Assembly (NCBI GenBank): GCA_934597165.1
Contig: CAKTQP010000013.1
Location: forward strand, 1-45,722
Direction: 5' to 3'
Origin: an uncultured Oscillospiraceae bacterium
GTDB taxonomy: Bacteria > Bacillota > Clostridia > Oscillospirales > Oscillospiraceae
DNA: 45,722 bases
Shown: piece by piece, positions 1 to 7,038 of the stretch
Numbering within the stretch: the first letter of the stretch is position 1
Layout: every line of letters starts with the position of its first letter
Program-made: the position numbers and the translations under genes
The notes under the pieces: model-generated
The model's input: only the letters and a program-made list of their open reading frames with translations
Told to the model about the DNA's origin: nothing
The model's database searches: none

Positions 1-1
1 C

Positions 2-76
2 TTCACCGGCCTGCCCGACGCCTGCGTGCAGGTGCCGGAGGCGACCTTTGACGCCTTTTTGGCGGCGCTGAAATGA
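2..76 (+). CDS. C-terminal end of an unidentified protein (partial)
   Basis: An open frame enters from the left edge and ends at TGA 74-76, giving 24 residues that end in AALK. It is followed 18 bp later by a terminator hairpin, which fits a real gene end. Too little is visible to name a family. Confidence 0.5.
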   Translation, partial: FTGLPDACVQVPEATFDAFLAALK

Positions 77-88
77 GCATATCCACGT

Positions 89-122
89 AAAAAAACGCCC
101 CATCGGGTCTCCGATGGGGCGT
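89..122 (-). terminator. intrinsic terminator between convergent genes
   Basis: A perfect 12-bp stem (95-106 with 111-122) has a 4-nt loop. Read on the minus strand it is followed by a run of T (complement of the A run 89-95), so it mainly ends the ydcF-like gene. On the plus strand the T tract is poor, but it may also stop the incoming gene. Confidence 0.85.
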
Positions 123-133
123 TGCGCGTTCCT

Positions 134-1168
134 TTATTTGAATGCCAAGAACAAGATTTCCGTCACGATCAGCAGCCCGGCCACCCCGCCGACCACCCAG
201 GCGTGGCGCTTCCAGGACAGGCTCAGGTAGCCCACGAACTCCCGGATGAGGGCGTTGAGGGTGAAATACCACTTGGTCTTCGCCCCGAACCCCACGCAGC
301 GGATGTGGCACTGCCGCGCCAGGAGGAGGGAGCGGAAGACGTGATAGGAGGTGGTGACGATGGCGATTTTTGGACGCTCGACCGTCATCAGAGAGCGGGA
401 ACAGAGAAGATTTTCACGGGTATCGGTGGAGTTTTCTTCCGTGATGATCTGCTCCGGCTCCACTCCATGCTCCTTGGCGTAAGCGGCCATAGCCACCCCT
501 TCCGGTACATCTTCACCAGGCCCTTGGCCGCCGGAGAGGATGAGCTTGGCGTTGGGGTTGTACCGTAACAGCCGAATGCCCCGGTCGATGCGCCCCGCCA
601 GCAGCGGGGTCACCTGGGAGCCGTTCAGACCGCACCCCAGCACCACGATGTAGTCCAGCTTCCGCCGCTTCCGCAGGTGTACTAGGTTCAGCAGGGCGGA
701 TAGGGCGTACATGGCCATGAGGAAGAGCAGATAAGAGACGGCGAAGCCGATGAACAGGTACAGCAAGGTGCTGATGCTGCCCAGAGCGAACTTCGCCATC
801 ATGGGCCAGACGATCAAGTAGACGCAAAGGCAGACGGCGAACAGGAGGGAGAGCAGGTTCGCCGGCCGCAGCCCCTCGTGTTTCAGCACCTTGATACCCT
901 CCACAAAGAAGGTCAAGATAAGTGCCGCCGGGAACGCCAGCACCGCCAGGATGGCTGCGACGGCGAGAAAGACCAGTACATTCCGCAGGGCAGGATAAGC
1001 GGACAGCCAGTCCAAAAACTGATAGCTGACCAGCAGCAGCCCGCCCGCCAGCCCGCCCAGCAGGAACACAAACCAGACCCCGCTCCACAGCGTCCGTGGG
1101 TCCCGCAGCATCACAAAGAGGAAGGGGACGGCGCAGCAGAGCAGGAAGATTAGATAGATGGTATACAT
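134..1168 (-). CDS. YdcF/DUF218-family membrane protein
   Basis: 344 residues. The N-terminal half (about 1-165) holds five or so hydrophobic segments. A DUF218 (YdcF/SanA-like) domain starts near residue 171 with YIVVLGCGL, continues with LILSGGQGPGE and a conserved ENSTDTREN stretch, and ends in a C-terminal membrane segment near 322-341. DUF218 proteins are implicated in envelope functions, but the reaction is unsettled. The start is chosen for AGGAGGG 5 nt upstream of the ATG. The gene is monocistronic, with a sigma-A promoter at 1209-1237 and a terminator at 89-122. The family call is firm; the substrate is unknown. Confidence 0.85.
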   Translation of the reverse strand: MYTIYLIFLLCCAVPFLFVMLRDPRTLWSGVWFVFLLGGLAGGLLLVSYQFLDWLSAYPALRNVLVFLAVAAILAVLAFPAALILTFFVEGIKVLKHEGLRPANLLSLLFAVCLCVYLIVWPMMAKFALGSISTLLYLFIGFAVSYLLFLMAMYALSALLNLVHLRKRRKLDYIVVLGCGLNGSQVTPLLAGRIDRGIRLLRYNPNAKLILSGGQGPGEDVPEGVAMAAYAKEHGVEPEQIITEENSTDTRENLLCSRSLMTVERPKIAIVTTSYHVFRSLLLARQCHIRCVGFGAKTKWYFTLNALIREFVGYLSLSWKRHAWVVGGVAGLLIVTEILFLAFK

Positions 1169-1208
1169 GACGCCCTCCTAACAGACAACGTTCTAATGGA
1201 ATACATTG

Positions 1209-1237
1209 ATTATAGCAAAGATCGCGCCGGGCGACAA
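1209..1237 (-). promoter_or_regulatory. sigma-A promoter of the ydcF-like gene
   Basis: On the minus strand TTGTCG and TATAAT are separated by 17 bp, about 40 bp upstream of the start codon. Confidence 0.7.
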
Positions 1238-1276
1238 ATTAAGAAATGGCGAAAACCGCCCGCAACAGCCAGTTGC

Positions 1277-1305
1277 TTGCCTGCGATGGGATTGTGTGGT
1301 ACAGT
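1277..1305 (+). promoter_or_regulatory. probable promoter of the XRE/zinc-ribbon gene
   Basis: TTGCCT, a 17-bp spacer and TACAGT, ending about 20 bp before the GTG start. It is only a moderate match to the consensus. Confidence 0.45.
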
Positions 1306-1326
1306 GGCAGCAAGGAGGTGTTCTGT

Positions 1327-1767
1327 GTGGAGACAAAGGATATTTTGAGCCGCTTGCGAACGGAGCGAGGACTGTCCCAGGATGAATTGGCAGAACAGAT
1401 GTTTGTGACGCGCCAGGCGGTGTCCCGCTGGGAGAACGGGGAGACCACCCCCAACGTGGAGACGCTGAAACGACTGTCGCAGTTCTTTGACGTGTCCATC
1501 AACACCCTGCTGGGCGCGCCTCGGAAGCTCATCTGCCAGTGCTGCGGGATGCCGCTGGAGGATGCCACCACCAGCAGGGAGCCGGACGGCTCCTTTAACG
1601 AGGACTATTGCAAGTGGTGCTACGCCGACGGGGTCTTTCACTACACCAGCCAACAGCAGCTCATCGACTTCTGCGTGGAGCACATGGCGACGGAGCAGTG
1701 GCCGGCAGAGCAGGTGCGCGCCCATATGGAGGCCATGCTGCCCAACCTGAAGCACTGGAAAAAATGA
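1327..1767 (+). CDS. XRE-family regulator with C-terminal zinc ribbon
   Basis: 146 residues from GTG 1327, chosen because AAGGAGG lies 8-9 nt upstream; a longer frame from 1246 has no ribosome binding site and no domain content. Residues 2-60 form an XRE helix-turn-helix (LSQDELAEQM, VTRQAVSRWENG). Residues 68-105 match the putative zinc-ribbon family PF12674: Cys70/Cys73 and Cys95/Cys98 look like the metal pairs (CQCCGMPL, YCKWCYADG). The ribbon may sense metal or redox state, or mediate protein contact; this is inference. The gene stands alone between its own promoter and terminator, so its target is probably itself or distant. Confidence 0.85.
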   Translation: METKDILSRLRTERGLSQDELAEQMFVTRQAVSRWENGETTPNVETLKRLSQFFDVSINTLLGAPRKLICQCCGMPLEDATTSREPDGSFNEDYCKWCYADGVFHYTSQQQLIDFCVEHMATEQWPAEQVRAHMEAMLPNLKHWKK

Positions 1768-1787
1768 TGTGGTTATCTGCGCAAGAC

Positions 1788-1824
1788 AAACGGCGTGACC
1801 GGGAGGGTCACGCCGTTTTTGTCG
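1788..1824 (+). terminator. intrinsic terminator of the XRE/zinc-ribbon gene
   Basis: A 13-bp stem (1788-1800 with 1806-1818), 5-nt loop, then TTTGTCG. Confidence 0.9.
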
Positions 1825-1871
1825 TTACACTATGGCTGTCTGTAGAATGTGTTGTAAAAAGCCTCGCAGAG

Positions 1872-2018
1872 TTCCGGCAGGATGCCGGAATAATTTGAAA
1901 TCTATTTTTTCCGGCGGCATGTACGTCGGAAAAAATACTGCTCAGACGGGTAAGTGTGCGAGCAAAGCGAGTGCATGCACCCGGCTGCAACCTCAGCAAA
2001 ATGCTTGCATTTTGCTGA
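1872..2018 (-). repeat. structured intergenic element, copy 1 (3' of cysK)
   Basis: In the direction of cysK transcription, a 12-bp-arm hairpin (1993-2018, 2-nt loop) starts two bases after the cysK stop. It is followed by TGCAGCCGGG, the palindrome GTGCATGCAC (1971-1980), CTGAGCAGT (1937-1945), an AT-rich hairpin (1903-1913 with 1927-1937) and a TTCCGGCA/TGCCGGAA hairpin (1872-1890). The core hairpin, the TGCAGCCGGG block and the CTGAGCAGT block recur in the same order at 45481-45664. No protein is encoded. The role could be an mRNA 3' structure, terminator or non-autonomous repeat. Confidence 0.6.
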
Positions 2019-2020
2019 CT

Positions 2021-2950
2021 TCATTCGGAGAACATGGGGGTGGACAGATAACGTTCGCCAGTGTCGGGCAGCAGAGCCACGATGACCTTGCCCTTGTTCT
2101 CAGGACGCTTTGCCAGTTCGGTAGCGGCAAAGACCGCGGCGCCGGAGGAGATGCCCACCAGGATGCCGTCCTCGTGTGCCAGTGCCTTGCCGGTGGCGAA
2201 GGCGTCTTCGTTGGCGACGGGCAGGATCTCGTCATAGATGTCGGTGTTCAGGGTGTCCGGCACGAAGCCTGCGCCGATGCCCTGGATCTTGTGGGGGCCA
2301 GGGGTGCCCTTGGACAGGACGGGGGAGGTGGCGGGTTCCACGGCGACCACTTTTACGTTGGGGTTCTGGGATTTCAGGTATTCGCCCACGCCGGTCAGGG
2401 TGCCGCCGGTGCCCACGCCTGCTACGAAGATGTCAACCTTGCCGTCGGTGTCCTTCCAGATTTCAGGACCGGTGGTGGCGCGATGGATGGCGGGGTTGGC
2501 CGGGTTGGTGAACTGGCCGGGGATGAAGCTGTTGGGAGTCTCAGCAGCCAACTCCTGTGCCTTGGCGATGGCGCCCTTCATGCCCTTAGCGCCGTCGGTC
2601 AGCACCAGCTGTGCGCCGTAGGCTTTGAGCAGGTTCCGGCGTTCTACGCTCATGGTCTCCGGCATGGTCAGGATGACCTTGTAGCCTTTCGAGGCGGCCA
2701 CGGAGGCCAGGCCGATGCCGGTGTTGCCGCTGGTGGGTTCGATGATGACGGAGTCAGGCTTCAGCAGACCCTTAGATTCTGCGTCCTCCAGCATGGCCTT
2801 GGCGATACGATCCTTGACGCTGCCGGCGGGGTTGAAAAATTCGACCTTGGCTACCACGGTGGCTTCCAGGTTGCGGTTGGCGGAGTAGTTCTTCAGTTTG
2901 ACCAGGGGGGTGGAGCCGATCAGATCAGTAATTGCTTCGTAGATTTTCAT
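2021..2950 (-). CDS. cysK: cysteine synthase (O-acetylserine sulfhydrylase)
   Basis: 309 residues, the usual length of this PLP enzyme, which makes L-cysteine from O-acetylserine and sulfide in the cytoplasm. Visible hallmarks: the PLP lysine Lys46 in NPAGSVKDR, the substrate loop TSGNTGIG at 73-80, and the phosphate-binding GVGTGGTLTG stretch. ATG 2950 is preferred over ATG 2983 because AAAGAGGT lies 8 nt upstream of it. Transcribed alone from a consensus promoter (3043-3071). The leader carries an inverted repeat at 3014-3026 that might be an operator. Its 3' flank is occupied by the intergenic element at 1872-2018. Confidence 0.96.
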   Translation of the reverse strand: MKIYEAITDLIGSTPLVKLKNYSANRNLEATVVAKVEFFNPAGSVKDRIAKAMLEDAESKGLLKPDSVIIEPTSGNTGIGLASVAASKGYKVILTMPETMSVERRNLLKAYGAQLVLTDGAKGMKGAIAKAQELAAETPNSFIPGQFTNPANPAIHRATTGPEIWKDTDGKVDIFVAGVGTGGTLTGVGEYLKSQNPNVKVVAVEPATSPVLSKGTPGPHKIQGIGAGFVPDTLNTDIYDEILPVANEDAFATGKALAHEDGILVGISSGAAVFAATELAKRPENKGKVIVALLPDTGERYLSTPMFSE

Positions 2951-3013
2951 GGTAGTAACCTCTTTCCTTATATTGTGACTCATGGTGATGGTTTTACGTT
3001 GACTTTTATTTGC

Positions 3014-3026
3014 CTAGGAAACCTAG
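3014..3026. promoter_or_regulatory. inverted repeat in the cysK leader (possible operator)
   Basis: CTAGG-AAA-CCTAG lies just downstream of the predicted cysK transcription start, with a further TAGGTT motif at about 3036-3041. Position suits a repressor site. A CymR/Rrf2-type regulator of cysteine metabolism is a guess from context only. Confidence 0.3.
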
Positions 3027-3042
3027 CTGTTTGATAGGTTTT

Positions 3043-3071
3043 ATTGTAGTCACACAACCCCCATCTGTCAA
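3043..3071 (-). promoter_or_regulatory. sigma-A promoter of cysK
   Basis: On the minus strand TTGACA and TACAAT are exactly 17 bp apart, a near-perfect consensus, with the start expected near 3036. Confidence 0.85.
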
Positions 3072-3142
3072 TCCCTTTTCCGAAAAAAAGATATAGAAAA
3101 AATCTATCACTGGCCATTTCGTTTTCGTCACACCAGCCCCCT

Positions 3143-3171
3143 TGACTTTCCACCGGGCGTCCGGTATCCTT
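3143..3171 (+). promoter_or_regulatory. sigma-A promoter of the M20 peptidase gene
   Basis: TTGACT, 17 bp, TATCCT, about 50 bp upstream of the ATG at 3220 and divergent from the cysK promoter. Confidence 0.6.
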
Positions 3172-3219
3172 GAAATACCTGTATCTATGTAGGTTATTCC
3201 GAAAAAAGAAGGTGTCCTG

Positions 3220-4332
3220 ATGATCCACACTGACCGACTGACCCGCCTGTTCCTGGCGCTGGTCTCCATTGACAACCCCTCCCGCCAGGAAGCGGCGGTG
3301 AGTACCTATATCAAAACCCAGCTGGACGAGCTGGGCATCCAGTGGCGCGAAGACGGCACCGGCGCAATCATCCACGGCAACGCCGGCAACCTCTATGGTT
3401 ATCTCCCCGGCCAGTTAGACCTGCCGCCCATCCTCCTCTCCGCCCACATGGATTCGGTAGACCCGGCGGTGGGCAAGCGCCCCATCCTCCATCCAGATGG
3501 CACCATCACCTCCGACGGCTCCACCGTGCTGGGCGCCGACGACCTGTCCGGCGTGGCGGCTATCCTGGAGGCAGTGCGGTCGGTGCAGGAGTCGGGGGCG
3601 GCGCATCGTCCCATCGAACTGCTCTTCGACGTGGCTGAGGAACCCTATTGCGCCGGCATCCAGCACTTCGATTTCCCCAGCCTCCAGTCCAAAGAGGCGT
3701 ACATCTTAGACCTGACCGGCCCCGTGGGCAGTGCCGCCTATCAAGCGCCATCCATCTTGGCGTTCAAAGCGGAGTTCACCGGTCGAGCCGCCCACGCCGC
3801 CTTCTCCCCCGAGCTGGGCATCCACGCCATCCAGGCGGCGGCGCAGGCGATCGTGTCCAGCCCCTGTGGACGGGTGGGGGACACCACCGTGAACGTGGGC
3901 ACCATCACCGGCGGCAGTGCGGACAACGTGGTGCCGGAGCAGTGCTGCGTCACCGGTGAGGTGCGGAGCTTTGACGATGGGAGCGCCCGGGCGCGGCTGG
4001 CGGAGATTGAAGCCACGGTGAAAGCGGCCGCCCAGGCGGTGGGTGCTGAGGTGGTGTTCTCCACTGAGACCCTGTGCCTGGCCTATCGGGTGGAGCCGGA
4101 TCATCCGGTGGCGGAGCGTTTCAAGCGGGTCTGCGCCGACCTGAATCTGTCCGGCGAGCTGACCGTCACCTACGGTGGCAGCGACAACAACCACTTCTTC
4201 CACCACGGCATCTCCGGTCTGGTGATGGCGTCCGGTATGAACAGCTGCCACGCCTGCCAAGAGTACAGCAGCGTGCCCGAGCTGGAGCGGGCGGCGCGGC
4301 TGGTGGAGGCGCTGATCTTGTCCAAGGAGTGA
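3220..4332 (+). CDS. M20-family metallopeptidase (peptidase T-like)
   Basis: 370 residues. Metal-dependent exopeptidase fold: HMDSVD at 76-81 (His76, Asp78), the bridging aspartate in GADDLSG (107-108), the catalytic/ligand glutamates in DVAEEP (Glu140-141) and a late histidine in the SDNNHFFHHG stretch. This arrangement resembles tripeptide aminopeptidase PepT and Bacillus YqjE. Expected to trim small peptides in the cytoplasm. AGAAGGTG precedes the ATG. The next gene starts 6 bp after its stop, so the two are probably co-transcribed. Confidence 0.88.
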   Translation: MIHTDRLTRLFLALVSIDNPSRQEAAVSTYIKTQLDELGIQWREDGTGAIIHGNAGNLYGYLPGQLDLPPILLSAHMDSVDPAVGKRPILHPDGTITSDGSTVLGADDLSGVAAILEAVRSVQESGAAHRPIELLFDVAEEPYCAGIQHFDFPSLQSKEAYILDLTGPVGSAAYQAPSILAFKAEFTGRAAHAAFSPELGIHAIQAAAQAIVSSPCGRVGDTTVNVGTITGGSADNVVPEQCCVTGEVRSFDDGSARARLAEIEATVKAAAQAVGAEVVFSTETLCLAYRVEPDHPVAERFKRVCADLNLSGELTVTYGGSDNNHFFHHGISGLVMASGMNSCHACQEYSSVPELERAARLVEALILSKE

Positions 4333-4338
4333 GCGACC

Positions 4339-4959
4339 ATGAAGAATCCACTACATTATCAATTGACGGAATACGACTGCGGCCCCACATCCATGCTCAA
4401 CGCCGTCAGCTTCCTCTTTGAGCGGGAGGAGATCCCGCCGGACATCATCCGCAACATCATGCTCTACTGCCTGGACTGCTACGGCGCGGAGGGCGCGCCG
4501 GGAAAGAGCGGCACGTCCTGCACGGCCATGATGTTCCTGAGCAACTGGCTGGACGGCTACGGCAGAGTCCAGGAGCTGCCCATCTCCAGCCGCTACCTCA
4601 GCGGCCCCAGCGTCACCGTCCGCCCCCAGAGCGAGGTGGTGGACGCCCTGCGGCAGGGGGGCGTGGCGGTGGTGCGGCTGTACTTCGATGTAGCCCACTA
4701 TGTCCTGCTCACCGGCGTGGAGGAAGACGGGGTGCGGATGTTCGACCCGTACTATGTGGACGAGCAATTCCCCAACGAGAACGTGGTGGTCACCCTGGAC
4801 CACCCCACCACCTATAACCGCATCGTCCCCTTCGACTCCTTCAACCGGGAGACCCACGAGCTGTACGCCCTGGGCGAACGGGAGGGGCGGGAGGCGGTGC
4901 TGCTGTTCAACAAGCGCACCCAGCTGACCGACGAGAAGACCATTGAATATTTTATCTGA
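4339..4959 (+). CDS. C39-like (papain-fold) cysteine peptidase
   Basis: 206 residues, with no signal peptide or membrane segment. The N-terminal YDCGPTS motif (Cys14) with His120 (AHYVLLTGV) and Asp136 (FDPYY) forms the Cys-His-Asp triad of the C39-like peptidase family. Members of this family without an attached ABC transporter are poorly characterised. It sits 6 bp after an M20 exopeptidase, suggesting a joint role in cleaving and then degrading peptides. No leader peptide or transporter is visible nearby, so bacteriocin processing is not supported. Confidence 0.75.
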   Translation: MKNPLHYQLTEYDCGPTSMLNAVSFLFEREEIPPDIIRNIMLYCLDCYGAEGAPGKSGTSCTAMMFLSNWLDGYGRVQELPISSRYLSGPSVTVRPQSEVVDALRQGGVAVVRLYFDVAHYVLLTGVEEDGVRMFDPYYVDEQFPNENVVVTLDHPTTYNRIVPFDSFNRETHELYALGEREGREAVLLFNKRTQLTDEKTIEYFI

Positions 4960-4967
4960 TTTTTTGC

Positions 4968-5004
4968 GGGCACCGGCGAAGAGATTCGCTGGTGTCCCTT
5001 TTTA
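4968..5004 (+). terminator. intrinsic terminator of the peptidase pair
   Basis: A GC-rich 14-bp stem (with one G-T pair) spanning 4968-4998 is followed by TTTTT. Confidence 0.88.
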
Positions 5005-5071
5005 TTCTTGCGGGTGGATTGGGGACGTGCTATCATAGAAGCATCTTAGAAAGATAACGAGGCGATATGCG

Positions 5072-6163
5072 ATGCGATACGAGAAGATACAAGCCCTGCG
5101 CCAGGCGCTGCACCGGTGTCCGGAGCGGTCTGACCAGGAGCGGGAGACGATAGAAAAACTGCAATTATTTTTGCGAGAAAATACCACCCTGGAACTGCAC
5201 CCCAAAGACGGCTGGTTCTACGCCCTCCACCGGGAGGAGGACGCCGCCCAGACCATCGCCGTCCGGGCGGACATGGACGCCATCGAGAACAGTCACGGCC
5301 AGCTCTTCCACGGCTGCGGCCACGACGGGCACAGCGCGATTTTGGCCGGTCTGGGTCTGGCGTTAGAGGGGAAAAGGTTGGGGAAAAACGTCTGCCTGGT
5401 GTTCCAGCCCGGCGAAGAGACGGGGACGGGCGGCAAACGGGTGTGCCGGGAGCTGTTCCAGGAGCTGCGGCCGGATTTCATACTGGGCTGTCACAACATC
5501 CCCGGCAAGCCCCTGGGGACGGTGCTCCTGCGGGAGAACACTTTCGCCTGTGCGTCCATGGGTCTGTCCCTGGACGTCACTGGACAGCAGTCCCACGCGG
5601 CGTACCCGGAGCAGGGGAAAAACCCAGTATTTTTGCTCAGCAGCATCGTGCTCGCCCTGCCTGACCTGATCGAGCACATCACCCACGGTGGCCCGGAGCG
5701 GCTGCTCATGGCCACCGTGGTACAGATGAAGGTGGGCGAGCGCAATTTCGGCGTCAGCGCTGGCACGGGCACTTTGGCGCTGACCCTCCGCGCCTACCGG
5801 CAGGAGGATATGGAGGCGTTGGAAAAAGCAATTTTGGACATGGCGCAGATCGGCTGCGAAAGAGCTGGCATGACCTGGCAGTCCAGCCGACAGGACGTGT
5901 TCCCGGACACCGTGAACCGTCCGGCGTGCTGTGCGCGAGTTACGGACATTCTGCGCAAGGCTGACTTGCCCACACAGGTGCTGCCGGAGCCCATGCGCTG
6001 GTCGGAGGACTTCGGTTGGTACCTGCAAGAGGTGCCCGGCATGTACCTGGGACTGGGCGCGGGAGAAGAGCACTGCGGCCTGCACACGGACGGGTACGAG
6101 TTCCCGGATGAACTGCTGAGACCGGCCATCAACGTGCTGGAAACCCTGGTGCGCGCGCTGTGA
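5072..6163 (+). CDS. M20D amidohydrolase (N-acyl-amino-acid/hippurate hydrolase type)
   Basis: 363 residues. Metal ligands typical of the M20D group are visible: Cys82 and His84 in GCGHDGHSA, Glu115-Glu116 in QPGEETG and His141 in GCHN. Such enzymes remove acyl or peptidyl groups from amino acids; the substrate cannot be told. ATG 5072 follows GAGG by about 9 nt, with a TATCAT -10-like box upstream. Its stop overlaps the GTG start of the MerR regulator, so it is translationally coupled to that gene. Confidence 0.87.
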   Translation: MRYEKIQALRQALHRCPERSDQERETIEKLQLFLRENTTLELHPKDGWFYALHREEDAAQTIAVRADMDAIENSHGQLFHGCGHDGHSAILAGLGLALEGKRLGKNVCLVFQPGEETGTGGKRVCRELFQELRPDFILGCHNIPGKPLGTVLLRENTFACASMGLSLDVTGQQSHAAYPEQGKNPVFLLSSIVLALPDLIEHITHGGPERLLMATVVQMKVGERNFGVSAGTGTLALTLRAYRQEDMEALEKAILDMAQIGCERAGMTWQSSRQDVFPDTVNRPACCARVTDILRKADLPTQVLPEPMRWSEDFGWYLQEVPGMYLGLGAGEEHCGLHTDGYEFPDELLRPAINVLETLVRAL

Positions 6164-6996
6164 AGCGGGAGGGCTATTACCGCATCGGTGAGGTGAGCAA
6201 GATCACCGGCATTTCCAAGGACACCCTGCATTTTTACAACAAAATTGGCCTGGTGGTGCCCGACTACACCGACCCGGAGAACCAGTACCGCTACTACTCC
6301 CGGTGGAATATGTGGCAGCTGGACATTGTGGCGCTCTGCCGAAAGCTGAGCATCCCGTTGGAGCAGGTGAAGCGGATGATGACGCAGCGGGACAACGGGA
6401 AAGTGGTGGAGATGATGATGGCCTACCGGGAGGAGGCGCTGCGGCGGAGCGAATATTATCGGCAGGTGGCGGAGGATTTGTTATGGTATAAAGAGGAAAA
6501 CCAGGCCATGGAAGAGAACAGCCGCCGCTCTGAAGTGCAGGTCAAGTGGCTCCCGGCGGAGACCGTCCTGGCAGGCAGCGTGGAGCGCAATGCCGTGTCC
6601 TACCACGCCGACCTCCAGCAGGCGGCCAAGGAGGAGCTGGCTCACGCCCGTTCCATCCGCCGGAAGTACGGCTACGTACTGGACGGGAGCCGGATGGCGG
6701 CGGGGCAGGTGGTGAAGGTGCGGGAATACCTGCGCCTGCCGGACACTCGGTTCACCTGCGTGGCGCCGGAGAACCGGTACACCCTGCCGGAGGGGTACTA
6801 TGCGGTGGTGCCGGTGCGCATCGAGAACGAGCAGGCGGATTTCACCCCACTGCTGGACTGGCTGGACGCCCACGGGGAGACGCCGGAGGTGGTGTTCGCC
6901 GAGGAGATGGGGCTGCAGTTGTTCGGGTATCTGAGCAACTACGCCTGTGAGGTGAAAGTTCTGCTGAAAAATGAAAAAAGGGGCTTGACCGTGTAG
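6160..6996 (+). CDS. MerR-family regulator with GyrI-like effector domain
   Basis: 278 residues from GTG 6160, which overlaps the preceding TGA by 3 bp. Residues 5-75 are the MerR winged helix (YYRIGEVSKITGISKDTLHFYNKIGL), followed by a helical linker near 80-120 and a C-terminal effector-binding region resembling GyrI/BmrR drug-binding domains. The stop codon (6994-6996) lies inside the promoter of the downstream MATE pump, whose 19-bp spacer is the form MerR proteins act on. It probably activates that pump in response to a ligand (inference). Confidence 0.88.
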   Translation: MKREGYYRIGEVSKITGISKDTLHFYNKIGLVVPDYTDPENQYRYYSRWNMWQLDIVALCRKLSIPLEQVKRMMTQRDNGKVVEMMMAYREEALRRSEYYRQVAEDLLWYKEENQAMEENSRRSEVQVKWLPAETVLAGSVERNAVSYHADLQQAAKEELAHARSIRRKYGYVLDGSRMAAGQVVKVREYLRLPDTRFTCVAPENRYTLPEGYYAVVPVRIENEQADFTPLLDWLDAHGETPEVVFAEEMGLQLFGYLSNYACEVKVLLKNEKRGLTV

Positions 6997-7015
6997 TTAC
7001 TCCACCCTTTATAAT
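6985..7015 (+). promoter_or_regulatory. MerR-type promoter with 19-bp spacer and palindrome
   Basis: TTGACC (6985-6990) and TATAAT (7010-7015) are separated by 19 bp rather than 17. Inside lies GTGtAGTtACTcCAC (6991-7005), a near-perfect palindrome. Long spacers with a central dyad are the classic target of MerR-family activators, which untwist the DNA. The -35 box overlaps the last codons of the merR gene. Confidence 0.82.
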
Positions 7016-7038
7016 CCCACTCAAAGGGAGGGAGACCC

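Noticed and set aside
4339..4959. Bacteriocin-processing protease
   Set aside because: No ABC transporter fusion or double-glycine leader peptide nearby.
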